Shown: one piece after another, positions 1 through 7,253 of the stretch
How positions within the stretch are numbered: position 1 is the first letter of the stretch
Layout of the letters: each line of letters begins with the position of its first letter
NCBI GenBank assembly: GCA_017934275.1
Contig: JAGBJT010000033.1
Coordinates: forward strand, 1 to 52,738
DNA length: 52,738 nucleotides
Direction of reading: 5' to 3'
DNA from: Cardiobacteriaceae bacterium
Lineage (GTDB): Bacteria > Pseudomonadota > Gammaproteobacteria > Cardiobacteriales > Cardiobacteriaceae
The notes under the pieces: generated by a model
The model's input: the letters and a program-made list of their open reading frames with translations, nothing else
What the model was told of the DNA's origin: nothing
Database searches by the model: none
Made by a program: the position numbers and the translations under genes

Positions 1-1
1 A

Positions 2-1297
2 CGGTTTGATATGAGTGGTGTGAAATTTACTTCACCAAACGATTTACAGCAATTGTTAGACAATACACTAGGAAAATACGAGCATTTGTATGACATCCCC
101 AGCAATCCCGAACTCTTACCAGGAATTCGCCTCAAAGATTTAATTGTCCGAGCGCGCGCGCAAACAGGCGAAAAAGTTGTCGTTTTAGTCGATGAATATG
201 ACGCGCCGTTACTCGACACCGTGGTTGATGATGAAAATTTCCAAACGATGCGCACGATGCTGCGGTCGTTTTATAGTCCGCTAAAAGAATCAGGCGAACA
301 CCTGCGTTTTGTATTCCTTACGGGGATTACTAAATTTAGTCAATTGAGTATTTTTAGTGAGCTCAATAACTTAAAAATAATCTCGATGGACGATAGATAT
401 GCCACGATTTGCGGAATTACGGAAGATGAAATCAGGAAATATCTGCGTCCAGAAGTCGAAGCTTTAGGCGAAAAATATGCCGTTGATTTTGAAGAAATGA
501 TGTTGAAATTAAAGGAAAAATACGACGGCTACCATTTCACCGAAAACTGTCCCGACATCTACAACCCTTATAGCCTTTTGAATTGCTTGGAAGAAGGAAA
601 GCTGAAAAATTACTGGTTCTCATCAGGCACGCCAACGCATTTGACTGAAATGCTGTCTAAATACCGCCTGCGCCCAGAAAATTTAGAAGGTTTTGAGGTT
701 CGAGCGGAAAGTTTTGATACACCAACTGAAAATCCAGAAACTCCAATTCCAGTGCTCTATCAAAGCGGATATTTAACGATTAAATCCGTGCGCGGCGTGC
801 GTTTTAAGCTTGGTTTTCCCAACGAGGAGGTGCGGCTTGGCTTTCTACACGGACTTTTTCCCTACTACGCAAAATTGAGCAACGACCAAAAAGAAGTCTT
901 TCTCTCCGAACTCACGCTCGCTTTCGAAGAACGCCGTGTCGATGATGCGATGCAGCAAATGCGCAGTTTTTTCTCATCGATACCGTATGACGCTGAAAGA
1001 CAAAACGAAGCCCATTACAAGACAATGTTCTACTTAATCTTCCGCTTAGCGAGCAGTTTTGGTGTCCGCACCGAAGAACGAACCGCGGCTGGCAGAAGCG
1101 ATTTCGTACTAGAAACCGATGACGCGGTTTATGTTTTTGAGTTCAAACTCCACGGCACAGCAGAAGAAGCTTTACGGCAAATCGACGAAAAAGGTTATGC
1201 AATTCAATACGAAAACGGCTCAAAGAAGCTATACAAAATCGGTGCTTGCTTTGATGAAGAGTTAAGAACGCTGCAAAATTGGATTGTGCAGGAATAG
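2..1297 (+). CDS. AAA-ATPase-like / PD-(D/E)XK nuclease family protein, 5' end outside window
   Basis: Member of the AAA-ATPase_like plus PDDEXK_9 family, predicted ATPase-nuclease proteins of unknown role that occur in many copies in host-associated bacteria. The visible part has a Walker B-like VVVLVDEYDAP, the sensor-like stretch FLTGITKFS, and near the C terminus a nuclease-like D...ExK signature (RSDFVLE followed by VFEFKL). The family normally runs to about 500-550 residues and starts with a Walker A segment. Here the frame is open to the window edge (R-F-D before the first Met at 11), and RFDMSG matches the middle of the family, so the first ATG is internal and roughly 100 N-terminal residues lie upstream. 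Any enzymatic activity is inferred. Confidence 0.85.
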   Translation, partial: RFDMSGVKFTSPNDLQQLLDNTLGKYEHLYDIPSNPELLPGIRLKDLIVRARAQTGEKVVVLVDEYDAPLLDTVVDDENFQTMRTMLRSFYSPLKESGEHLRFVFLTGITKFSQLSIFSELNNLKIISMDDRYATICGITEDEIRKYLRPEVEALGEKYAVDFEEMMLKLKEKYDGYHFTENCPDIYNPYSLLNCLEEGKLKNYWFSSGTPTHLTEMLSKYRLRPENLEGFEVRAESFDTPTENPETPIPVLYQSGYLTIKSVRGVRFKLGFPNEEVRLGFLHGLFPYYAKLSNDQKEVFLSELTLAFEERRVDDAMQQMRSFFSSIPYDAERQNEAHYKTMFYLIFRLASSFGVRTEERTAAGRSDFVLETDDAVYVFEFKLHGTAEEALRQIDEKGYAIQYENGSKKLYKIGACFDEELRTLQNWIVQE

Positions 1298-1325
1298 CAA
1301 TAACGATAAAAAAACAAGCGCAATC

Positions 1326-2279
1326 TCATTTTGAAAGCGAACTAGCACAATTCACAAAGCGTCGCAAAGAGTAATAAAAATACCAAATAAGTGAAAACCA
1401 AACCATTCCTGCAACGGTATATTTCAAGCCGCGAGATATATTTCTTGGCGACCAAAATGCTTCCAAAAATGCTGCGATAAAAAATAGCAACACCATAAAC
1501 AAAAGTAAGGGGAAAAGCTTTACCGTTGCTTCTTTTATCGAATTGCGGCGGAGTTTTCGCCCTGGAAATAAAAATGCCTTTGCAAGTGCAAGCCCCACAG
1601 CAGCTGACAAAACTACCGCCGTAAGTTCAGGAGCAGAATGCGTCGCGACAAACGGGAAAAATGTTTCAGCTGCAAATCCTTCGTGCATCATCAAAGCCGC
1701 AACAATTCCCATCTCCCAACCGTTATACGCAAGGCTCACAATTCCGCCAATTCCGAAAAACAAACTCCCACCGATATTGCGTAGTCCTATCGAAGTGTTA
1801 TGCAAGATGTAATAACCAAACATATAAATATCAGCATCAAAAAGCCGCGAACCGTTGCGTTGAGCTGGGTCATACATATCAACATATTCGCTATGCCCAA
1901 GTGCCGCAATATCGGGATAAACCAAACCAACCGTAAGTCCCAAAAATGACGGTAAAACAAAAATCACCGCCGCAAGCAGCAAGTAAAAACGGTAGAAATA
2001 AATCGAATTCGGCAATTTTTCGGCAAAAAATTCATAAACCACAAACCAGCCAGAACGGCGTTTTTGACCGTATAAACGCCGATGCCCAGCTAATGCAATA
2101 CGGTTTAAGCGAGCGCGCAGTGAAGCCGAAAAAGCATTAGCTTCCGCATAAGCAAGCTGCTCACACAAACGCAAATGCGCCAAAGGCAAATCAAATTCCA
2201 CAAAACGAGCAGCGGTAATTTCCCGTTCTAATCTGTCCCATTCGTCGGAATATTGGGCAGTAAATTCCGCTTCGGTCAT
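1326..2279 (-). CDS. SpoIIM/DUF95-like integral membrane protein
   Basis: 317-residue membrane protein of the stage II sporulation protein M (DUF95) family, which is widespread in non-sporulating bacteria. A soluble N-terminal region of about 90 residues (LPLAHLRLCEQLAYAEANAF, the family hallmark) is followed by several hydrophobic segments, including FYLLLAAVIFVLPSFLG, a glycine-rich GGSLFFGIGGIVSLAYNG stretch and a C-terminal pair near residues 250-300. Its start codon overlaps the stop of the upstream RDD gene by four bases (ATGA, 2276-2279), so the two are translationally coupled. In other proteobacteria this pair often sits beside MoxR/DUF58 genes, which are not visible here. The molecular function is unknown. 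Confidence 0.8.
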   Translation of the reverse strand: MTEAEFTAQYSDEWDRLEREITAARFVEFDLPLAHLRLCEQLAYAEANAFSASLRARLNRIALAGHRRLYGQKRRSGWFVVYEFFAEKLPNSIYFYRFYLLLAAVIFVLPSFLGLTVGLVYPDIAALGHSEYVDMYDPAQRNGSRLFDADIYMFGYYILHNTSIGLRNIGGSLFFGIGGIVSLAYNGWEMGIVAALMMHEGFAAETFFPFVATHSAPELTAVVLSAAVGLALAKAFLFPGRKLRRNSIKEATVKLFPLLLFMVLLFFIAAFLEAFWSPRNISRGLKYTVAGMVWFSLIWYFYYSLRRFVNCASSLSK

Positions 2280-3037
2280 ATTTTTTCCTGATTAAATTTA
2301 TTTTTTCCGTAAAGCCAATTTCCCCAAGCACGCATTTCTTCTACTCGCTCTTTTACCGTGCAATCAGCAGGAAAAAACGAGGCAAACGGTGCAGACATTT
2401 CCGCTAAACGGGAAAACGCGTGGTTTTCCGCATAAATTGCAAAATCAATCAGAGCGCGCGCTTCATCACGATTTAAGGAAAACGGCGGCGGACGGGATAT
2501 AGATGAAGATATTTTTTCTTTTAATACGCTTTCAGTGTTACGGAAAACAACAACCGTTCCCGCTAAATAATCGCCAAGTCGCTGATTTTTATCGGTAATC
2601 AACATCGAAACCAAACCAATACCGCCAGCAAACGGTAATAAATCCAAATAACGCAAAACATTACGCCAAGCCGACTGCGAAGCTGTAAGCGACGCGAAAT
2701 TGTCCGACACAACCCGTAAATTCATCATTCTTTTACCGAGCGTTGTTCCGTTAAACAGCCATTCCGATAGAAAAAAATATCCCCAAGAGAATAAAAATAT
2801 TCCGATAAACCAAATCCCTACCAGCGCGTTTAACTCTGAAAACGAGATTTGAGATAGCAGCAAAATCAAACAATAAGAAAAAATAAATAAACCGATAGAA
2901 ATAAAAATTCCGTCAAGCACAAAGGCAATCGCGCGACTTACGGGATCGGCAAGTAAATAAAAAAGTTCAACACCTTCGGGAGTTTGAATTGAAAAACTAT
3001 CGTCGATAAGTTCCCAAGAAGAACGAGACTGCAACAT
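2276..3037 (-). CDS. RDD family membrane protein
   Basis: 253-residue protein with an RDD domain. The diagnostic first-helix stretch DPVSRAIAFVLDGIFI is followed by further membrane segments near residues 45-110 and then GTTLGKRMMNLRVV, the conserved second-half motif. The C-terminal 80 residues are soluble. The function of RDD proteins is poorly defined; some are linked to ion or osmolyte transport. It is the first gene of a two-gene unit with the SpoIIM-like gene. The N terminus MLQSRSSWELIDDSFSI reads as a normal cytoplasmic start. Confidence 0.8.
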   Translation of the reverse strand: MLQSRSSWELIDDSFSIQTPEGVELFYLLADPVSRAIAFVLDGIFISIGLFIFSYCLILLLSQISFSELNALVGIWFIGIFLFSWGYFFLSEWLFNGTTLGKRMMNLRVVSDNFASLTASQSAWRNVLRYLDLLPFAGGIGLVSMLITDKNQRLGDYLAGTVVVFRNTESVLKEKISSSISRPPPFSLNRDEARALIDFAIYAENHAFSRLAEMSAPFASFFPADCTVKERVEEMRAWGNWLYGKNKFNQEKI

Positions 3038-3079
3038 TTTTCAATTCCTAGTGATAGCAAAACAGCAAATTTAGGATAC

Positions 3080-3102
3080 AAAAAAAGCCGCTCAACACGG
3101 CT
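3080..3102 (-). terminator. Rho-independent terminator of the tRNA-Thr/tRNA-Leu unit
   Basis: On the minus strand a five-base stem AGCCG/CGGCT with a seven-base loop is followed by a run of T, just beyond the 3' end of tRNA-Leu. Confidence 0.7.
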
Positions 3103-3117
3103 ATTTCTATCAACTTC

Positions 3118-3205
3118 TGGTGCCCAAGAAAGGACTCGAACCTTCACAACCTCGCGGTTACCAGCACCTGAAGCTGGCGCGTCTACCAATTCCGCCACTT
3201 GGGCA
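3118..3205 (-). tRNA. tRNA-Leu (CAG)
   Basis: 88-nt cloverleaf with a long variable arm and encoded CCA. The acceptor is TGCCCAAG/CTTGGGCA. The anticodon stem CCAGC/GCTGG encloses the loop TTCAGGT, giving anticodon CAG, which reads CTG leucine codons. The T-arm contains GGTTCGAGTCC. It follows tRNA-Thr in the same transcript. Confidence 0.95.
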
Positions 3206-3240
3206 AGTAGTTAAAAAATGAAAAAACAAAGGGGGAAAAA

Positions 3241-3317
3241 TGGAGCCGGAAACAGGAATCGAACCCGCGACATCCTCATTACAAGTGAGGCGCTCTACCA
3301 GCTGAGCTATTCCGGCT
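3241..3317 (-). tRNA. tRNA-Thr (TGT)
   Basis: 77-nt cloverleaf with encoded CCA. The anticodon stem CCTCA/TGAGG encloses CTTGTAA, giving anticodon TGT, which reads ACA. The T-arm GGGTTCGATTCC is standard. It is the first gene of a two-tRNA unit. Confidence 0.95.
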
Positions 3318-3332
3318 GAAAAAGAGCCGCGC

Positions 3333-3360
3333 ATCATACAGAAAAAAATTAAACCGTCAA
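3333..3360 (-). promoter_or_regulatory. sigma-70-type promoter of the tRNA-Thr/Leu unit
   Basis: The minus strand shows TTGACG (3360-3355), a 16-base spacer and TATGAT (3338-3333), followed by a GC-rich discriminator GCGCGGC typical of stringently controlled stable-RNA promoters. Confidence 0.7.
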
Positions 3361-3458
3361 GCTATTTGCAATTTTTTTCTTAATCAGCGACTGGAACGGT
3401 ATTTCATAAATCAAAACCATCAAACAAATAGACTGCCTGCTTTTTTTGGGAAAAAATA

Positions 3459-4334
3459 ATGAGCGTTACTTACAACAAATTACGCAAACGCTTGCGCCGC
3501 CTAGTCGGAAAAGCAATCGATGATTTTCAAATGATTGAAGAAGGCGACCGCATTATGGTTTGTCTTTCTGGCGGTAAAGATTCCTACACAATGCTCGATA
3601 TCCTCATCGATTTACAAAAAAGTGCCCCCGTTAATTTCTCGCTTACCGCCGTAAATCTCGACCAAAAACAGCCTGATTTTCCCGCTGATGTGCTGCCTAA
3701 TTACTTAAAAACTCTCGGTATTGATTTTCATATTCTCGAAGCCGACACTTATTCCATCGTCAAGGAAAAAATTCCTGCGGGAAAAACAATGTGTTCGCTC
3801 TGCTCACGGCTGCGGCGCGGTAATTTATATTCCTTCGCCAAAGAGCAAGGTTTTACAAAAATCGCGCTGGGGCATCATAAATTCGACATCATCGAAACAT
3901 TTTTCTTAAATTTATTTAACGGCGGTGCGATTAAAGCAATGCCCGCCAAACTCAAAAGCGATGACGGTGAAAATATTGTGATAAGACCGCTCGCCTACTG
4001 CGACGAGCGCGATATTGCCAAATATGCCAAATGGCGCGAATTCCCGATTATTCCCTGCAATCTCTGCGGTAGCCAAGAAAATCTGCAACGGCAAGCCATA
4101 AAACAAATGCTGCTCGAATGGGAAAAAATCGGCAACCGCCGTCTGGAAAGCGTTTTTGCCGCGCTATCAAATATTGCACCGTCGCAAATGCTTGACCGTA
4201 ATTTGTTTGATTTCGTGAATTTTGAACTTGCTAGCACGAAACTTACAAATAACGGCAAATTTAGCGGTGAAGAAGATATTGAAACGGATGAAATAGAAAT
4301 AAAAAAACCGCAGGCAAAAATATTTTTTCCTTAA
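3459..4334 (+). CDS. ttcA: tRNA 2-thiocytidine biosynthesis protein TtcA
   Basis: TtcA uses ATP and a sulfur donor to thiolate cytidine 32 of certain tRNAs. The PP-loop is SGGKDSY near residues 37-43. The cysteine pair MCSLC near 111-115 and PCNLCGSQ near 200 supply the iron-sulfur cluster ligands. The C-terminal half ([14 protein letters not shown]) matches the enterobacterial enzyme closely. One oddity is that the usual LGHHRDDI stretch reads LGHHKFDI here, replacing an RD pair in a well conserved loop. Length is 291 residues, slightly below E. coli, with a charged C-terminal tail. The start is supported by the [12 protein letters not shown] context. It is a stand-alone gene between tRNA units. 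Confidence 0.95.
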   Translation: MSVTYNKLRKRLRRLVGKAIDDFQMIEEGDRIMVCLSGGKDSYTMLDILIDLQKSAPVNFSLTAVNLDQKQPDFPADVLPNYLKTLGIDFHILEADTYSIVKEKIPAGKTMCSLCSRLRRGNLYSFAKEQGFTKIALGHHKFDIIETFFLNLFNGGAIKAMPAKLKSDDGENIVIRPLAYCDERDIAKYAKWREFPIIPCNLCGSQENLQRQAIKQMLLEWEKIGNRRLESVFAALSNIAPSQMLDRNLFDFVNFELASTKLTNNGKFSGEEDIETDEIEIKKPQAKIFFP

Positions 4335-4371
4335 AAAATCAACGGCATTAAAAAAAAATCGCAATTTTTTC

Positions 4372-4399
4372 TTGACACTGGAATTTTTCCCGATATAGT
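4372..4399 (+). promoter_or_regulatory. sigma-70 promoter of tRNA-Arg(ACG)
   Basis: TTGACA (4372-4377), 16-base spacer, TATAGT (4394-4399), then the GC-rich discriminator GCGCGGC; the tRNA begins 15 bases later. Confidence 0.75.
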
Positions 4400-4414
4400 G
4401 CGCGGCTCTTTTAC

Positions 4415-4491
4415 GCGCCCGTAGCTCAACTGGATAGAGTACTCGGCTACGAACCGAGCGGTTGGAGGTTCGATTCCTTTCGGGCGCGCCA
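4415..4491 (+). tRNA. tRNA-Arg (ACG)
   Basis: 77-nt cloverleaf with CCA. Acceptor GCGCCCG/CGGGCGC with discriminator G. The anticodon stem CTCGG/CCGAG encloses CTACGAA, giving anticodon ACG, normally edited to ICG by TadA and decoding CGT/CGC/CGA. Confidence 0.96.
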
Positions 4492-4504
4492 CTAATTCTT
4501 AAAA

Positions 4505-4534
4505 AGTCCTCGCTTCGGCGGGGATTTTTTTTAT
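4505..4534 (+). terminator. Rho-independent terminator after tRNA-Arg
   Basis: Stem CCTCGC/GCGGGG (one G-T wobble) closed by a TTCG tetraloop, followed by a run of T. Confidence 0.75.
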
Positions 4535-4553
4535 CTCTTATTCGGGAAAAAAT

Positions 4554-5510
4554 ATGCAAAACAACTTCGCGATGGCAATTAGCGGCTTTGGCGGCAATGA
4601 AGTTTTTCAGGAAATTGCCAATTTTCCGCTTGATTGGCAGCTTTCTGACGGTGAAATCATCGTTGAAAATAAATTTATCGGCATAAATCCCTTAGATTAC
4701 AAAACTCGCAGCGGTTTAGGTTGGGCGGCGAAGAATATTGCGGATAAATTTCCTGCCCTGCTCGGTTTTGAATTTGCGGGAATTGTGGTTAAAAGTAATG
4801 CAGAAAACATCAAAATCGGTACAAAAGTTTGCGGACAAAAAGCAGGTTGTTTCTCATCTTTTATCAAAACGACGGCAGAAAATGTCGCAATTGTTCCCGA
4901 TGAAGTCGAACTTTCCACCGCTTCCGTTTTACCGATTGCCGCTCTAACCGCCCTGCAAATTGTGCAAAAAATCGATTTTTCCCATCAGCGAAAAATTATG
5001 CTTTCCGCGCCGCTCGGCGGAGTTGGGCATTTTTTAATACAAATGTTGAGCAGCAAAAAATCCGATATTGCGCTTGAAATCAGCGCAATTTCCGCTGAAA
5101 TTAACCGTGATTTGGTTTTGGAGCGCGGTGCGGATAAATTTCTTGCCTATGACGGAAAAAATCTTGACGCGGAAATAGTAAATATTCAATCCGATTTATT
5201 TATCGACATTTACGGCAGCGATGATGAGCGGTTTTACAGAGTGCTTCGGGATAACGGCGAAATACTGACCGTTCCAACTATTGCGGTAGAAAAAACAAAA
5301 AATACGGTAAAAAAATCAAACCGCAATATCACAGTTTCAGGAATTTTGGTAAAAGAAAATATTGCGGATTTAGAACATTTATTAGCAATGGTTAAAGCTA
5401 ATAAATTGAAAGCACAAATCGCAAAAATTTATCCGCTCAAAAACGCCCAAGAAGCATTAACAGAACTCGAAAACGGACACAGCAAAGGAAAAATCATCTT
5501 GTCCGTCTAA
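4554..5510 (+). CDS. MDR-family zinc-independent alcohol dehydrogenase/quinone oxidoreductase
   Basis: 318-residue medium-chain dehydrogenase/reductase of the quinone-reductase type. The N-terminal GroES-like part holds NPLDYKTRSG and FPALLGFEFAGIVV, the usual MDR signatures. The Rossmann half begins with SAPLGGVGHFLIQML, a variant of the AxGGVGxxxxQ nucleotide-binding loop. The cysteines and histidines that bind catalytic or structural zinc are absent, so an NADPH-dependent reductase of quinones or enones is the likely activity; the substrate cannot be told. The start ATG at 4554 lies just after the tRNA terminator. No operon partner is visible. Confidence 0.8.
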   Translation: MQNNFAMAISGFGGNEVFQEIANFPLDWQLSDGEIIVENKFIGINPLDYKTRSGLGWAAKNIADKFPALLGFEFAGIVVKSNAENIKIGTKVCGQKAGCFSSFIKTTAENVAIVPDEVELSTASVLPIAALTALQIVQKIDFSHQRKIMLSAPLGGVGHFLIQMLSSKKSDIALEISAISAEINRDLVLERGADKFLAYDGKNLDAEIVNIQSDLFIDIYGSDDERFYRVLRDNGEILTVPTIAVEKTKNTVKKSNRNITVSGILVKENIADLEHLLAMVKANKLKAQIAKIYPLKNAQEALTELENGHSKGKIILSV

Positions 5511-5518
5511 ATTCAGTC

Positions 5519-5547
5519 TTGACAAAAAAAAAAAAAAACACGATAAT
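5519..5547 (+). promoter_or_regulatory. promoter with A15 tract in its spacer, upstream of the surface lipoprotein
   Basis: TTGACA at 5519-5524 and GATAAT at 5542-5547 are exactly 17 bases apart, and 5524-5538 is an uninterrupted run of 15 A residues. Gain or loss of A residues by slippage would change the spacer from its optimum. This architecture is known from phase-variable surface genes. Confidence 0.7.
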
Positions 5548-5617
5548 CGCTGCTGCATCTGCTTTTGAGGCAATGCTTACCTTATTTTTTATCAACTAAA
5601 ACAGTCAAGGAACACAA

Positions 5618-6493
5618 ATGTCATATAAAAATTTCACCTTAACCGTCATTTCAGCATTCATTCTTACCGCTTGCGGAGGTAGTCATCACAGTGATTCTAC
5701 AGGTGGCAATGGTTACTATGTGAATGGACCAAGTAACCCAAATTCTGGCAATACGACGGTTACTGAACCATTTAAGTTGAAAGAACAATTTTCTTCTTTT
5801 ACTTCTAGTGTTGCAGAAGACGGCACAGCAAGCGTTACAAAAAAAACAACGGCAGATAGCTGGGCAGGTTCATCAAGAGTAAGTGTTGAGAATTTAGCGC
5901 AAAGCTCTGATGGTGTCCATCCTGTTGTCAATGGTATCTATCAAACTGACTACCAAAATGAAGATACAGGCGAACTGGGAGACATCATCTTCGGTGCAAC
6001 CGAAGGAACAAGAGGTGCTGCTTATGCCAGATACGGTATCGATATGTCTATGTCGTCCGCAAAAGAGAATGAAACCGTCAATACATTGTTTTATGTAGGC
6101 GAAGAAACAACAACTATGCCGACAACTGGCTCGGTAACCTATCTCGGCAAAACAATTGCAGCTAACCCGAATGTGATGGAAGAAATAAGAAATACTCGCG
6201 CAGGTGCTAGCATCGGAAACTACTACGGCGACAGCTCATTCGAAGTTGATTTCGGTAGCAAAAAACTAACGGGAATTTTGAACAACTGGCAATCAGATGG
6301 TTCAACAATGCCAATTATGAAACCAGTAAGTATCGAAGCCGATATCAAAGCAAACACATTCCAAGGAACTGCTAATTCAACTGGCTATGCCGAAGGAAAA
6401 TTCTACGGTCCAGATGCGGCGAATATTGCAGGCTCATTTGATGATAAAGACCAAGGACTATTCGGTGTGTTTGGGGCGAATAAGCAGGAATAA
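5618..6493 (+). CDS. TbpB/fHbp-like (Slam-type) surface lipoprotein
   Basis: 291-residue lipoprotein. The signal peptide ends in the lipobox LTAC (cysteine at residue 19) followed by GGSHHSDS, a flexible glycine/serine-rich leader like those of TbpB, HpuA and fHbp. The C-terminal ~150 residues have the pattern of the transferrin-binding-protein-like beta barrel: a GNYYGDSSFEVDFGSKKLTG strand pair, IEADIKANTFQGTA, then GYAEGKFYGPDAANIAGSF and a final GLFGVFGANK. Such proteins are moved to the outer surface by Slam translocons and bind host iron or haem proteins or complement regulators; the ligand here is unknown. An AAGGAA ribosome site precedes the ATG. A promoter with a slippage-prone A tract lies upstream, and a Correia-like repeat follows the stop codon. 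Confidence 0.8.
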   Translation: MSYKNFTLTVISAFILTACGGSHHSDSTGGNGYYVNGPSNPNSGNTTVTEPFKLKEQFSSFTSSVAEDGTASVTKKTTADSWAGSSRVSVENLAQSSDGVHPVVNGIYQTDYQNEDTGELGDIIFGATEGTRGAAYARYGIDMSMSSAKENETVNTLFYVGEETTTMPTTGSVTYLGKTIAANPNVMEEIRNTRAGASIGNYYGDSSFEVDFGSKKLTGILNNWQSDGSTMPIMKPVSIEADIKANTFQGTANSTGYAEGKFYGPDAANIAGSFDDKDQGLFGVFGANKQE

Positions 6494-6508
6494 GCAATAA
6501 ACCTCATC

Positions 6509-6615
6509 TATAGTCGTTCCATTTCAAAATAATACTGCGTTAGCTTCGCCTCGCCGTATTCTAGATACTGTCTTCGGCTCGCTACCTTGTCTTATTTTGA
6601 ACTGAAACGACTATA
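6509..6615. repeat. Correia-like repeat element, copy 1
   Basis: 107-bp element with near-perfect ~24-bp terminal inverted repeats starting TATAGTCGTT and a core containing GACAAGGC and GACAGTAT motifs. It lies between the convergent lipoprotein genes, just after the stop of the upstream one. Confidence 0.85.
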
Positions 6616-6621
6616 ATAATA

Positions 6622-6648
6622 AAAAGAGCGGTAATTAGCCGCTCTTTT
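6622..6648. terminator. bidirectional terminator between convergent lipoprotein genes
   Basis: Perfect ten-base stem AAAAGAGCGG/CCGCTCTTTT with a seven-base loop; A and T runs at its ends make it usable from either strand. Confidence 0.8.
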
Positions 6649-6654
6649 CTATAT

Positions 6655-7075
6655 TCAATAAAAACCTTGTCCCTGCGGATAACTTTGCGGAACTCGCAAA
6701 GCTTGTCCGCCTACACACTGAAATTCAACCGTAACTTGGTACTTTCCGCACATCGTCCAAAAACCAGGACCACCGACACACTGTTTTGAACCGCTCGAAC
6801 CAAAAGCTTCTGCATCGGAATATCCCCATTTTTGACAAGCACGAGCTGCCATAGCTCGACCTTCTGCCATTGATGGAGTTTCTTCGGACAATTCTGGTTG
6901 AATGAAAGTTAGACGAACAACGCCGTCCGCTCGACTTCCTCCCTGAACGCCCTGCCAATGAGCAGGTTGCGCGCAAGCGGTAAAAAGAAAAGTAGTGAGA
7001 AATAAAGAAATGATTAGTTGGTAAGAGTTAGTGTGTTGTGTTGTGTTGTGTTGTGTTATGTTTATATGAAAACAT
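6655..7075 (-). CDS. YecR-like lipoprotein, phase-variable, frame-OFF in this sequence
   Basis: The body of this gene reads as a YecR-family lipoprotein: ADGVVRLTF, then a C-terminal domain with MAARACQKWGYSDAEAFG, several cysteines and VTVEFQCVGG. Upstream in the same frame a lipobox LFTAC follows a hydrophobic stretch (LIISLFLTTF), but that frame has no ATG. An ATG at 7075 with a strong AGGAG site seven bases upstream lies in another frame and meets a stop right after five AACAC repeats. With six units (or three) the ATG joins the frame and yields a clean signal peptide ending at the lipobox. The function of YecR-like proteins is unknown. The OFF state is read directly from the sequence; switching is inferred. 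Confidence 0.75.
7033..7057 (-). repeat. pentanucleotide repeat (AACAC)5 in lipoprotein signal peptide
   Basis: Five perfect tandem copies of GTGTT on the plus strand (AACAC on the coding strand), located between the ribosome-proximal ATG and the hydrophobic core of the signal peptide. Unit length 5 is not a multiple of three, so each gain or loss shifts the frame. Confidence 0.9.
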
Positions 7076-7121
7076 AGTTTTTCTCCTGAAATTGACTATG
7101 GAAAACAAAATCCATTAAATC

Positions 7122-7212
7122 TGGCGGATAGAGGGGGATTCGAACCCCCGATGCGCTATTAACGCATACACACTTTCCAGGCGTGCGCATTCGACCACTC
7201 TGCCATCTATCC
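7122..7212 (-). tRNA. tRNA-Ser (GGA)
   Basis: 91-nt cloverleaf with a long variable arm. Acceptor GGATAGA/TCTATCC, discriminator G and encoded CCA. The anticodon loop contains CTGGAAA, giving GGA, which reads TCC/TCT serine codons. Confidence 0.95.
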
Positions 7213-7253
7213 TAAAAACTCTGTATCAATTTTGTCCTTGATTGCAAAACTTT

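Noticed and set aside
1543-2140. Three plus-strand frames opposite the SpoIIM-like gene
   Set aside because: No domains, no ribosome sites, and mutual overlap; antisense shadows.
2938-3198. 86-codon minus-strand frame across tRNA-Leu and the RDD start
   Set aside because: It overlaps a certain tRNA and the N terminus of the RDD gene; translation of tRNA sequence explains it.
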